Part shown: one piece after another, positions 24,126-35,535 of the stretch
How positions within the stretch are numbered: the first letter of the stretch is position 1
Layout of the letters: every line of letters begins with the position of its first letter
Source: Acanthaster planci
Taxonomy: Eukaryota; Echinodermata; Asteroidea; Valvatida; Acanthasteridae
DNA length: 64,000 bases
Direction: 5' to 3'
Assembly: GCF_001949145.1 (NCBI RefSeq)
Contig: NW_019091406.1
Span: forward strand, 571,810 to 635,809
The notes under the pieces: generated by a model
Told to the model about the DNA's origin: nothing
Databases searched by the model: none
What the model saw: only the letters and a program-made list of their open reading frames with translations
Position numbers and translations under genes: made by a program

Positions 24126-25280
24126 TGAGAAATATAATCAAATCTGAAAACTCGGTCACTTTTCCGTACGGTTTCGACTTTCTTCGTCGCTGCACCACCA
24201 CAAAGTCGCATGCAAACTCCTGTCAAGCGTCAGGAGGGTGCAATGATGGAATATTACGCAACTATATAAGCGTAAAACCTACACAATTTCGCAGCGTACT
24301 GAAAATACCCCCCACCCTTCTAAAAAGAAACTGCCGAAGGTGTCTATAGACTAACGCGTCTCCCGGGGGGGGGTGATTTACTAGTACCGGCAGCGATCGT
24401 TTTATCAATAACTATAAAATGCAATAGGCCAATTTTGGAGTTGTGCACCTGCTGTCTAATAGGTGTGGTCCATACAGTTACGCTCCCTCTCAACTCTTTG
24501 CTCTATGCAATGTGTGTATCAAGACTACCTAGGCCATGTCTGAATTACCAGGCTGGCTGTAGTCTGAAGCTACGCACCAGTCTATTGCAGTGGTCGCAGC
24601 CAGTTCCCATAGATAGAGTCGTGTGTAATTTCAAGCTAAGGCGTAGTGATTTGGATGCCGCCGCGAGACAGCTTCTGGAATAAATTATTAAAACGATTAC
24701 AGCTCTATGCAAATACTTCAGCATATTGCGTTTCCCTGATCACAAAGGCCAGATATAAAAACTACTTACAGCGCAGTTAGCTGAGTAACAAGTCGCTGTG
24801 GAGTTCCTTATTTGTTGTAATTCAGTATCAATGCAATATGACACCGTACATACTACAAAAATTTTGGTTCTTTTCAACAGGATAAAAACTGCCTCTGTCA
24901 ACAGAAAATCAATTTCTACTGAACGCTAAATGTTGGAACATAGTCACCTGTTCTTGTGTCTCTGGTCGAAACTCGATCAGGCTCAATTGTGTCTACTCAA
25001 CGCTTTGTGAAGCTGTCCCCATATTTTGGCCATTTCCATTTACCCTGAACATTTGCCAGAGAGCTCACTTTGCTCTGCACCCATATTGTCACAGTGATAC
25101 CACCATTTAATAATGCGGTATGGTTCATCTTTTGAGGACAGTCCAATCCACAGCGGTCGCGGCTTTGTGAAATGCTCCAATGAATCGACTGTTTTATGGT
25201 AAATAACAAAATGTACCCTTTTGTCAGTACTCCATGTCTGAAAGGAATAATCAGATGTAGACACTATGTTTGTTGTATTA
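24126..25280. other. Intergenic, nothing recognised
   Basis: Short open frames only; none resembles a known family. Confidence 0.4.
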
Positions 25281-25504
25281 AGGCGGATTTAAGGCAGAGA
25301 GTATATTCAGACGGATTTCAGGCAGAAAGTATATGCAGACGGATTTAAGGCAGAAAGTATATTCAGATGGATTTAAGGCAGAAAGTATATTCCCAGTGGA
25401 TTTAAGGAAAAGAAAGTATATTCAGATGGATTTAAGGCAGAAAGTATATTCAGATGGATTTAACGCAGAAAGTATATTCAGACGGATTTAAGGCAGAAAG
25501 TATT
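25281..25504 (+). repeat. 28-bp minisatellite, about 8 units
   Basis: Tandem array of a unit reading approximately CAGACGGATTTAAGGCAGAA then AGTATATT, with small variants (GATGG for GACGG, one unit with CCCAGTGG, one with GGAAAAGAAAG). Units abut directly, without spacers. Confidence 0.9.
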
Positions 25505-27764
25505 CCAACAAATCAGATCTCGTAGCGATCACCATGTTTTCTTTCTCGAACAGGCCGTATTCGCGGGGACCAGTCAAATTCCCCAACGTAGTGTATTTAT
25601 TTGAAAACGTTATATTTAAAGAACCAGACTCTGTTCTACGATTTCGTACCGACTTCCCAAATCACCTGATACCATCCCATTAAGGGTTTCAAATGTATAC
25701 AATACGTTCATGAATATGACTGACCCCGCGAATATGGTCTACTCATTACCTCACCCAACTTGGCTCAGTTCATACGTCCTGGGCCGTTTTCTAATACTCG
25801 ACTTCGGCTCCGTCTCCGGCTTCAACTGTTTTTTTACTACCTGACTTTGAAGCTGTAGAGCGCAGTAATCAGTCTAATAGTGCCACAGAACATCAAATAA
25901 GACTCAAGAAAGCCAAAAATTACAGTAATCCAATGTAATCTAAACGCTTCAGGCCCACAATCGGGGATTGGTTTTTGGAACGAAGCCTGAGACGGAGACG
26001 AAGTTGAGTATTGGAAAACGGCCTTGGTCTCGTGAGGGCACTGTTGCACCATGCCGAGCTGCATTATTATAGAGAGAGTAGCAACAGGGAGACGTTGTCC
26101 GGGTGCAAGCCGGGTACGGTCATGAATAATACAACAAATAACGTAACATGAATAAAACGTGCTGTTCAGGTAGGCTACTCTACCTAACCTGCGCCCGTTT
26201 GCACTCTATACGTGCCCACAATATCATACTTAGGTTTTTTGAAATTGTGAGCGCATGTGGAGTACAAACACGTGGAAGTTAGGTACATGTACATGTATGT
26301 ACAACTGTACATGTACATATACATCTGAGAAAAAGCATGTCCTAGTGACGCTGTGTGCACGAATGCAATACCGGCAGTACATGTTGTTTTACTCATGTTT
26401 ACTTCCTATTCTTTACGATTCTGCACTAAAATTGCCCTTTAGTGTCACGGTCACGTCGTCTTGACATGCGTGTTGTATTCACGTGTCGGAAAGAAATCAT
26501 TGTTGCAGTTGAAGCCAACTGCACGTATTCTCTGTGTAAGTAAAGGTTATAAGGTTTCAAGTTCAGGATATCTGCAAAGGCTTTTGGAGAAACGTTCGGA
26601 GATTCCGTTGTACTCTGTTAAATAGATCTCCCACAGTGCACACTCGCACAAAATGCGCTGTGATTTTTATTGGCCCCCCCTCAGAAGAAAAGAATGACGA
26701 GAGCACCTGAAAAAAGGTTAGGCTCATTCAAAATTAATATTAAGTACGGCAGTCGGTAATCCAGTTTTTATTGGATTGCATGGTATCGGCACAGTGTGCC
26801 GGTTTTGTTATAAATGACTAATGTACTGGTACCAGTGAAAGCTTTCATGGCTGACTTGGCGCAGTAAATTTTACACAAAGTCCGACAAGGCCAGCCCCTT
26901 TGAATTTGTGTAGCTTAAGCTTACTTCATGTATTTCTTTGCAGTGTACGCGGACGTACCACTTTGCCGAGTACCCTGACTGGGATTTTTATAGGTTCATA
27001 CCCCCCCCCAAAAAAAGTGCGAAAAAAGAGGGGTGAATGGCGTGCCTCTCAGCCCTCTTTTGTATCTTTTAATTAAAAGAGGGGTAACGAGTCTCCAGTT
27101 GCGAATACGGATAGGGCTACCTGAACCCTAACAGCTGACGGTGGATCAGCGCTCACGAGGATACCCTTTTTAAGCTTGGGACTGAGTGTCCCAATTGGTA
27201 GAAAACACCACTTTCGGGCACGGTTTGCTTTGAGCGTTTGCTGATGTAGGGGTTCTTCCAAGTCATAGTAGATCCGGCTGTGTCAGGCTCGCATAATAAG
27301 CTGCATCTGATCTACTTGGCTACAATTATTGACACTTCAGCGCCCTGCTCAAAGTTTCACTGGCGCGTGCGTTACGCGTGATTTTCAGTCGTTAATCGGG
27401 CATGACCTAATGTCTGCTTGGGCCGGGTGTTTGACGGGCCACAAATTATCTGTAACTGCTGCCTCAATATTTCAGGGAGTGGGGCAATTTTTTTTATTGA
27501 AAGCAGAATTTTTTTCGAAACAGTACTACTACATGGGGGGTTATTTGAGGTAAAAAAAACTCGGACTATAGTTTTTAGAATAAACATTCTATTTGCCTCC
27601 AACCGGGGCGCCAGGCTGCTCCCATGTCGCCGCATGAAAAGAAGTTGGTAAGGAAGACTGGTGTTGTTTGGGTTTCTCCTTGGATTCGTCTATAGGCCTA
27701 GGTAAAGCTTACCCTAACTCCGTAATCTCAATCTCGATGATGCACAGTGCGGCTATGTTGAAGT
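25505..27764. other. Intergenic, TACATGTA-rich patch
   Basis: No gene recognised. 26280-26325 is dense in overlapping palindromes (TACATGTACATGTA, GTACATGTACATATACAT). A C-run/A-run tract lies near 27001-27016. Confidence 0.4.
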
Positions 27765-28113
27765 ATTATGGTGCCCGTAGAAACCACTGTGTCGATCGAC
27801 CAGCTAAATCTGTCTGTGGTAACTGACGACCTTAGACCCGGGCGTCTTTACTTCACTTCAAACACCAAAGGACCGCTTCTCAACCCCCCCCCCTTGATCA
27901 CGTCATCAGAGAATTTGGTTAACGACAGCAATAGCAACATCGTCATTAAAATGACATCAACGACAACGATGATAACAACAAAAAGCAACAACAATAACAA
28001 CGACAATAATATAACGACGGCGACAACAATGATATCAAAACAGTTGCACCCACGGTCTGCATTGTTAAACCTGAATGCCGCTCCTTTAACGTCATGCCCA
28101 ACGACCAAGCAAA
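27765..28113 (+). pseudogene. Orphan PAN/apple-like fragment of a lectin copy
   Basis: Decayed DNA copy of the end of the lectin domain and the linker and tail: TGTGTCGATCGACC, then ACACCAAAGGACCGCTTCTC, GATCACGTCATCAGAGAATT and, after an insertion, TGCCGCTCCTTTAACGTCAT and ACGACCAAGCA, all aligning to genes 1-3. The signal peptide and most of the lectin domain are missing. About 120 bases (27921-28040) of ACAACAA/GACAAC-type repeat replace the central cysteine codons. It lies about 600 bases upstream of gene 3. Confidence 0.7.
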
Positions 28114-28721
28114 AAAATATATAAACTCATTTTATTACTAACCATGCATGTCTAAATCCCCGTGATATAATAACTGCGAGCAATCCTTTGATTTGAAGAA
28201 AGTCGGGGTTTTTGCTCTGTTGAAATCGTTATAGGCTAATTGGAAAGATAATTACATATTTGATTTTTTAAAAAGGTCTTAACATCCTTTCTAGTACAAA
28301 AATAGGTTAATTGTGTGCATTCTCCATCATTACTATCCCTCATCCGGCGAAAACGGTCATAATTTTATTATTGATATTAGTGCATCGCATTTCAGTGAAT
28401 TAGAGAATTTTGTCAAACGTTGCATTTTGTCACCCGTAGTCGGTAGAACTTTACCGCTTTGTTGAATATTTAAGCCACAATTTAAGTATGTCTGCCTCAA
28501 TAAAGATAAGGAACGCTCCAAGTGAATAATTCATTTGGCTATTACAGATGGGTAAAATTTGCGCCTGCGCACATACCTAATGTTGCCTGTAACGCATCTG
28601 GAACAGTGTGTGACAGCCCAGCAAGTAGAACTGACACGCTCATATAGACCCATTACATCGGCTAGACCATACGCCGAAGTGTCTGCCTCTCTTTCACTGC
28701 TCTCGACTTTTTACACTCGTC
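28114..28721. promoter_or_regulatory. 5' flank of lectin gene 3
   Basis: Unlike genes 1 and 2, this flank shows no clear similarity to their shared upstream block. A plausible promoter must lie here, but I could not identify a specific element. Confidence 0.3.
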
Positions 28722-29546
28722 ATGAAAGTGAGCGGCATAATACAGTTCTTGTCTGCCGTGTGTATCATTTCAGTCATAGATTCACACGTATATGCGCTTG
28801 ACTCTTGCCAATCGGGGTGGCAACTTTGGGAGGGTTCGTGTTACTACCACGTTTCAACCACAGACACGTGGGACTCACAACAATCGTTATGCGAGGGGAT
28901 GGGCGCAACCATGGTCGCTCCACGATCACCCGCGGAAAACAGTTTTGTAACTGACATGGTGCGGGCACAGACGAGAGGTACATATTATCTATGGATAGGC
29001 TGTAATGATAAAGCTGCCGAAGGTACTTGGGAGTGCGAAAAGCAAGTAGGTGGCGTGCCCTTCTGGCATAGAATGTCCACGCAGCAATCCGATTCCATGG
29101 ATTGCGCTTCAATATCTTCAATTAACGACCCCAGCGACTGGCATGACATTTCATGTGGAGGCAGTAGACAAGTTGTTTGTGTAAAGAGAGATCCATCTCA
29201 ACCTACCTCATTCCCCACTCAATCATCTGTGTACCTATCCCTAATCCAGCCTCCCTGTGGTCCTCGCATGACCCGACCTCGTCGCCACTGCTTTACCACA
29301 GAGACCAATGGACAGCTTCTCAACTCCTGCCTCCTTGATCACGCCATCAGGGAATTTGTTACCAAGATTAACCCCAGCTGCACCTCTGCCTGCATTGTGG
29401 AGCCTGCATGTCGTTCCTTCAACATCAAGCATAATGACCAAGGACAGACAATCTGTCAACTCAATAATGCAACACGCTTTGATGACCCGGATAAGTTCCA
29501 AGACGTGGATTTTCTCTGCAATTACGCCCAAGAATGCGAAAAGTAG
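28722..29546 (+). CDS. Secreted C-type lectin-like + PAN/apple-like protein (gene 3)
   Basis: A single open exon of 274 codons. Residues 1-26 form a signal peptide ending HVYA. The lectin-like domain (about 27-155) is complete: C29/C40, C57, WIGC at 91-94, C128, WHDISC at 140-145 in place of the WND site, and the final C153. No EPN or QPD is present. A Pro/Ser/Thr-rich linker (156-190) is longer than in gene 1. The tail (191-274) is the same PAN/apple-like module, but two cysteines conserved in genes 1 and 2 are replaced: Phe253 (NATRF) and Tyr268 (CNY). The tail is much closer to gene 1 at DNA level than the lectin half is, which suggests module exchange or gene conversion. Expected to be extracellular; the ligand is unknown. 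AATAAA follows about 40 bases after the stop. Confidence 0.85.
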   Translation: MKVSGIIQFLSAVCIISVIDSHVYALDSCQSGWQLWEGSCYYHVSTTDTWDSQQSLCEGMGATMVAPRSPAENSFVTDMVRAQTRGTYYLWIGCNDKAAEGTWECEKQVGGVPFWHRMSTQQSDSMDCASISSINDPSDWHDISCGGSRQVVCVKRDPSQPTSFPTQSSVYLSLIQPPCGPRMTRPRRHCFTTETNGQLLNSCLLDHAIREFVTKINPSCTSACIVEPACRSFNIKHNDQGQTICQLNNATRFDDPDKFQDVDFLCNYAQECEK

Positions 29547-29586
29547 TGTCGACCACCTGCAACACTTTACGGATGGCCATATGAAG

Positions 29587-29592
29587 AATAAA
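29587..29592 (+). terminator. Poly(A) signal of lectin gene 3
   Basis: AATAAA 41 bases after the stop codon, in a position comparable with gene 1. Confidence 0.5.
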
Positions 29593-30620
29593 TTGACAGC
29601 CAATCTCAACTAAACCAAATGGTTGCCACCAGATGTCTGTTTTTCCAGAACAACCCGGCCCATCTGAACCTTTGCCCACATCAAAGAGGGTAGGTGTTTA
29701 TCGCACTTACGACCAAAATCAGACAAGCCTTCGCACAAACAAGGCAACTCTCTTGGTCACAATTGCAACGTTTCAGGACATCGGCTCTTTCCATCACGGC
29801 CACAGGTTTGACGCCCACAGTCCTAAACACTTCCGAACTCAGACCTGCATGCAAAGCGAGCAAACACGAACAATGTCAAGTCTGTCCTAAAACGTTTTCT
29901 CCAGAGTACTACAGGTGACTTTTTCAAAGAACTTTACAGATAGCAGGCTTATGACAATACAGCAGTTTGGACGTAGTGACGTGCGTTTTATTACATTTCA
30001 TGTCAACATTTCAACAAACATTGGTATTTGTTAGTTGTATAATATGGAGCCTCCCTCGAAATGAATTGTACATGTACTAGAATTTATTCTCGAGAGTGCA
30101 AAATGTTAGGATGTTTATTATTTTTTGTGTGGCTTTGTCGTCTTTAGTGAATCAAGTTGTAAATAGCAATGAATGATTTTAAACTCACAGATTTCGCAAA
30201 CTATATATTCAAAGCTTAATTTTGTCAACAGGGATAGCATAATCTTTTTTGGTTCATTTCGAAACTAGTATAATTTTTTCAAAAAGGGAATGTAAACAAA
30301 GATCTTTCAAACAAAGTGAAAATCGCTTGGCATTTGTTGGCTTGGAGTAAATTTAAGAGAGAAAAGGCAAAAGTGTTAACTGCAAAGTTGTAAATTTAAA
30401 GATGACGTAGTGATGCACGTTTGTCCAAATTTTTCACAACTCCAGCTTGAGTCATGAAAAAAAAATGGAATGAGGCACGAGGGCCTTAGGAGACAGGCTC
30501 GGGAATGAACACACAAAATGAAGAAACAAAAAGCGTTGAAATGGAACGATCTGAAAAAGGACATTGATTATTGAGCGTTTATTCCTAATGAACACTTAAA
30601 CGGAATTTTTGTTGAAAAAA
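29593..30620. repeat. Duplicated 3' flank of lectin unit 3
   Basis: Matches the flanks of units 1 and 2: CAGTTTGGACGTAGTG, GTGGCTTTGTCGT with GTTGTAAATAGCAAT, GCACGTTTGTCCAAATTTTT with CACAACTCCAGCTTGAGTCA. No gene. Confidence 0.6.
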
Positions 30621-32420
30621 AAACAATGGCATATGTACAGGTAACGCTTGTGGTTCTTCTCCATTTTATTTTAATTTAATTCCGTGGAAAGCTATTGCTT
30701 CAAAAATGGACCATTACAAAGCCATTGCAGAAGCACTAGATTTTAACTCAACTTTTCCCGGAAAATAAATTTTTTTCTTTATAATTGATTGTTTGTTAAG
30801 CTATTTTACGGTTCCTCTGCAATTAAATGGTGTTTTCAATGGAAAATTTGGATTTCGACTGCAGTGCATGTACCAGCGCGTATTTCCTTCGTAGCTGAAC
30901 TAATGATGTATCGAAATACCGTCGCTCGCAATGATTTGATTTTAGGTTGGGTCTTCAGTTTGTCGTAGTTGGCATTAACCAACAAGTTGTAAATAGTAAT
31001 AAAGAATTGTAACTACTTTTTCTTTTATCTTAACAGTGCACTCGTGAATATCGTGCTCATATGTGAATAGTTCGAAAAACTTTGTTTTTATCTTTGACTT
31101 TTATCTTCGAAGGAAGTAAAATGAATCATAGAAAGATTCAAAAAGAACCTTTCAAGATTAAAAACCAAATTGTATTGATTTATAGATCACACCATACATA
31201 ATAACGAGAGACGGTAGCTGTAACACACAAACAGAATAACCTACTAAGAAGAATGTTACTTCACATTTTCCAAAATGAAGTGTGCCCTACATAGCTGTCA
31301 GTCAGTGGGTGGGTTTGCCGATTTGTCAGTCTGGTCAACGGAAGGCCTACGTTAAGTCGGTAGGTCGGTTGGTAACGGTTTTGCCTCGACTTGTGTTTCA
31401 GCGCTATACCACTGCTGCTGCTGCTTACGGACTTTCATCAGTTGTTGCATGTTGTTGGTGTTACTGCAGTAACGACTGTTTCTTTCTGTTGTATATAATT
31501 GCTGATGCTGCCGCTGCTGCTGTTGATGTTGATGCCATGCTGTTGATATATTGCTATAGTATTTATTGTCAGTTAAACAAAAATTTGCAATAAAATGTTA
31601 GAAAAAAGAAAAAAAAATCTGAAAGTTGGTCATTGCATCTTGTGATTTTTTTCTTTTCTGCTGCTTAACCGACATAAATTAGATACTACAGCTCTTAACA
31701 AGTCCAAGGAAAGTGCAACGATTTACTGGTACTTTGGCATCTGGTTGCACACCCTACACAAAGGGAACATATACCTCATATACTGCCAAGAATGTCCAGT
31801 CAGTGTTACTTGAGAGGAAAAATGAATTATTGCTCGTGCTCATCTTGTTAGAAACTTTACAATGTAATAATGCGTGTGTCTCTTATCTTTTTTTTTTTCA
31901 TAAGAACTTCTATGTCATCGTTTTCGTTAGTAAGTAATGGCTATTAAGATAAGGTTTTGAGGTTGGATCCAACGACATGTCCAGCAGGGGCAGGGAGACA
32001 GGTTGCCTTTTTTGTTTTTAGGAGTTTAAAGAACAAGTATATTAGAAACGGTCCCAACACCTTTCTTTTTAGGGAGTTTTTTGTGGAAAGTTTAGACAGT
32101 CATCCTTACAACAAAATCCTAATTTGCGCCGCCCCCCATCTCCTTGGTTTGACCTGTGAACTAGACGCAGGAGACAAGCCTTAGAAACGCTAAGGGGAGG
32201 AAAAATTAACGATTATTTAACTAATGTTCAGTTTGACCAATGTCTATTTTCATTTTTTTGTCAAGGCCACATTGTGGTACAGCCATTTTATTTTTATCTC
32301 CAAGCGAGCGAGCGATAGCATCATTATGATCAACGAACCAGAAACTTTTCAAATTTGTATTGAGATATGTTCCTTTGACTTTAATTTGAAGTGAACGTGT
32401 CATTTTCTTTTTACTGCTGG
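30621..32420. repeat. Gene-less remnant of a fourth lectin unit
   Basis: A further 3'-flank fragment near 30960-31010 (AACAAGTTGTAAATAGTAAT) is followed at 31970-32420 by a 5'-flank copy: GTCTATTTTCATTTTTTTGT, CAGCCATTTTATTTTTATCT, ATCAACGAACCAGAAAC, AAATTTGTATTGAGA and GAACGTGTCATTT. No lectin or PAN coding sequence follows it. A CTG/TGC-rich patch lies at 31400-31540. Confidence 0.5.
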
Positions 32421-32696
32421 TAGGTAAATTGTCGTAGACACTACCAAATTTGGAGACAGGTTCATATTCTGATCTGTGAACATACCCAACTATGTATATT
32501 CGGCTTGTTTTTCTCCATCATGGTCGAGGTTCAAAGAACCTCAAATAGCCGTTACAAAGTGTTAAGTATTAATCAGTACCAAAAAGGTATTGTCTGTCTT
32601 CATTACTTTATAATCATCCTCTACCGGCTTTAGTCGAATGCTACATTAAATATTTAGTGTTATGGTGTTGCTGCTAATGGATACGGGCATTTCAGA

Positions 32697-32800
32697 ATGC
32701 GCATGTGGAAAGGGTCGATAGATGTCGCGCGTTGTGATTGGCCAACGCGTTGTAAACTCTTGGCGGTGTACTATCGTGAATCGCCGGTATTGCGACGCAT
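32697..32800 (+). repeat. Single arm of foldback family R5
   Basis: Contains GTTGTGATTGGCCAACGCGT, then AACTCTTGGCGG and CTATCGTGAATCGCCGG. The same sequence occurs in both orientations at 58358-58528. Confidence 0.7.
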
Positions 32801-33089
32801 CCACCCTAAAGCAAGCTCTTATTTGTCACCTTGCCTCTGGCAATCATTTTGTTACCCCCAAATGACTGCTACAAAAATTAACGTTGTGTAAAAAAAATCT
32901 AATCGGCGAGGGTTGAATGATCCGTTATTGAATGGAATAGCATCCCACTTTGTTTTCTACACTTAAGGCAGATGATGCATCTGAACTCTCACTCATTAAA
33001 ATGAAGAAAGAAAGTAGCATCAAGGGTCTCACAAGTGTGAACGTAGAATTTTCTTTGGACTTGTACAACTCAAAACTGGAGAGTACAGA

Positions 33090-33188
33090 AGCGTATAAGG
33101 GCCACTTGCAAAAAACTTGTTGAAGATACTGTCTCACCGCGGCGAGATAGTATCGCGAAAAAAATGTTGCAAGTGGCCTTTATACGCT
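33090..33188. mobile_element. Nested palindrome, foldback element
   Basis: Outer arms at 33090-33111 and 33167-33188 (AGCGTATAAGGGCCACTTGC and its complement) differ at one of 22 positions. Inside, GATACTGTCTC (33125-33135) pairs with GAGATAGTATC (33144-33154) around an ACCGCGGC centre. No open frame. Confidence 0.75.
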
Positions 33189-33679
33189 CCCGTAGGAGTG
33201 AGTGTACCACAGGATAAAGTTATTCAAGCGGCCGTTTGGTTCAACTCTGCAGTCTGCAATGCCTATAAGATCTCCCTAGTCTGATAAAAGAGTCCCGAAC
33301 TTATGTTTATTTCCTAATTTTCCCCAATTATTTCTCAACACGTTCCCATTTGTCTCTGCGACCGCTCAGAAGGTGAATCCCATCGCTGTCCTCCCAAGAG
33401 TGTCTACATGATGCCCCCTCTCATAAAGGGTGAGCGATGATTCACGTCACCGTCAACATGTGACGAAAAGCCGTTGTAAGGCCAGTCACGTCTCAGCAAC
33501 ATGACGAACCGCCGCAGACACCGACAATGGTTTGTGCACGTCATCAACGCACCAAAGCAACTAGACTTAAGTTGGAAGCCCTCTTAATATCATGACGCCC
33601 AGCTCGGAAACTTACATGACAAACATCACATCTCATAATACACACTAATCCGGATTGATTGTCGACAGCAAGATAAGAA

Positions 33680-34345
33680 AATAATCGCGGTAATATCTGC
33701 AACTGGAGATACGAGGAGTTTTTAAATCTCAATTGCTCATCGATGTGATCTGTTCTGGTAAGTCCTTCCATTCTCTGGCCATTTTGGGGGAAAAGGAATG
33801 AAGATGGGATTGCGACGTTGATTGTGCTATGACTATAGTTGGTTTGGTTTGCAACTCCGGGTGGTCATTCGTGTGCGTGATTCGAAGGAGGTTCTCGTAC
33901 TGAGGTAATCTCCTATGCCCTATCAACGTTTTGGTACAGTACTTGATTTTATGGAACATCACTAAGCAATTATTCTGTCTTCTGCCTGTAGCCTGAGGTG
34001 GTTTAGCATTGCTGAGACCATAAAGCAAGGACCTTTCTATTCCGAGACAAAGCTGGTCCTGTTATAATCTTAAATAATAACACGTGTAGCCCTGCGTTGA
34101 ACAGCCTCAATTTTGTCTATGTACACATATTTCTTTTGTATAGGGAGCCCATACAGAGCTACAAAGCCTGGGTTATCACATCGGAATTGGAGCATTACAC
34201 AGATTTCTACCAAGAAACCCAATCACACTTTTGCCTTTATTTAGCTGTGATGATGTCTATAATATCTGTATGACGATTCCGTTTCGTATCAGATGAAAGA
34301 GTGACACCAAGGTATTTAGGCTACCTGATGATTTTGTTTCACAGC
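33680..34345 (-). pseudogene. Degenerate non-LTR retrotransposon reverse transcriptase (C-terminal part)
   Basis: The minus strand, read across several frames, shows the usual order of the end of a LINE reverse transcriptase: KYLGVTLSSD near 34300, then a GKSVIGFLGRNL segment, SVWAPYTKE, DKIEAVQRRATR and finally SFSPKMAREWKDLP near 33780. From family knowledge these correspond to KYLGV, GF..RN, VWdP, IE.VQRRAAR and FFPRTIREWN of CR1/L2-like elements. Frameshifts and stops (for example TAATAG-type interruptions around 34170-34240) show it is dead. No endonuclease part was found. Confidence 0.7.
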
Positions 34346-34360
34346 CTATGTCCACACCAT

Positions 34361-34504
34361 AAGCCTTATCGCAAATACTGCATGGGTGATTTTGTACAAT
34401 CTTGTGGAAAGGATAAAGGAGCAAACATGCCCTCTTTCTTTCCCACAATGCCTAAAATTCTACCGTTGTGCAAAATCACCCAAGCAGTATTTGCGATAAG
34501 GCTT
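34361..34504. mobile_element. Foldback element with 39-bp arms
   Basis: AAGCCTTATCGCAAATACTG at 34361 continues for 39 bases and pairs with 34466-34504 with about two mismatches; the loop is 66 bases. It abuts the 5' side of the reverse transcriptase remnant. Confidence 0.75.
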
Positions 34505-35234
34505 TTGGAGCTAGTGAATGTCCAGACCATCTTTTCCTGCCTCTATGGCCCAGACGGTAAATAACTGAATGAGTTGGAGACCCTTTTCTTGTCACTGTTT
34601 ATTAGCCAGTGACAGTTGAAAGGAAAATGAAAGATGAGGAAGTAAGCTTTAATTTAATATGTGTCTTGAACAATTGAGAAACTTGGGAGCATTTTCCTGC
34701 TTTTTTAAGCGGGGGGGATTTTGTTGCCAGTGGCAGCTTTTTTTACCACTGGTCTGCTGGGTGCATTCCACCAAATGGTTGTATTTCTGCGAGCGAGCTC
34801 ATTAATATTTTGTGATCCCACGGGTTTTTTTTTTACAATAAGACTAACATAATCAGGAGGGATCATAGCAACATTTCTATAAATCCCGAATTTGGGACTA
34901 ATAGTTTCCAGTCCGGGGTATTTCTTTCAAAAAACGCCCCAAATTGCGGGTCTATTTTGGATAGAGGCGGGCGGCTACATTTAGAGCTGAGCGCAAAGTC
35001 TTATTGCTATTTTGGGGGTATCTTCGTTCAAAGGCGAATAAAAAATATTTTCATGGCTAACCCCCATGAAATTGAAACGAAAGGTGATCTTCTGGCCATA
35101 ATCTTCAATTTCCAGTGAAAAAACGGAGGCCAACCCCTTCACAAGAGTCAACAGGCGGCGCTATTTCGGTCCGATTTTGCACTGTTCTCTACTTGTGCGT
35201 ACTTGGTGTAGTGCAACCATAAACGCTTTAGGGT
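34505..35234. other. Intergenic upstream of RBM33
   Basis: No gene recognised. Confidence 0.4.
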
Positions 35235-35535
35235 GCACTCCATTGAAAAGAGTGTAAAATCAACCAAGTTTGGAGCCTCATGGCAGGCAACTGAAGTCCC
35301 TGAGGCCTCTCAAACAAAAAACAATGTGTTGTTTGGTCGTTCAGATTTCATTTGATTTTCAATTTTTATTAGGTTAACCAATGAATTTATTAATTATCCG
35401 CCAAAAACAAACTCACCCCCCCAAAAAAAGTGAATGTTCCCAGTGACCATTTTTCAAATGACATCCCTCACCTTTTAAGGCTCTTCTGACAAATTTTTTT
35501 GTCACAATTTTGTCTGCATTGCCCCCAGATGGGTG
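35235..35535 (+). repeat. Interspersed repeat R4, copy near the RBM33 promoter
   Basis: CTCCATTGAAAAGAGTGTAA, GTTAACCAATGAATT, CACCCCCCCAAAAAAAGTGA and CATTTTTCAAATGACATCCC match R4 copies 1 and 2. Confidence 0.6.

Noticed and set aside
25281-25504. CRISPR-like array
   Set aside because: Units abut with no unique spacers, the DNA is animal, and no cas genes are present; it is a minisatellite.
27768-28124. Open frame of 118 codons rich in Asn and Thr
   Set aside because: Frame shadow of the decayed lectin tail and its ACAA repeats; homology to the lectin tail is at DNA level in another frame.
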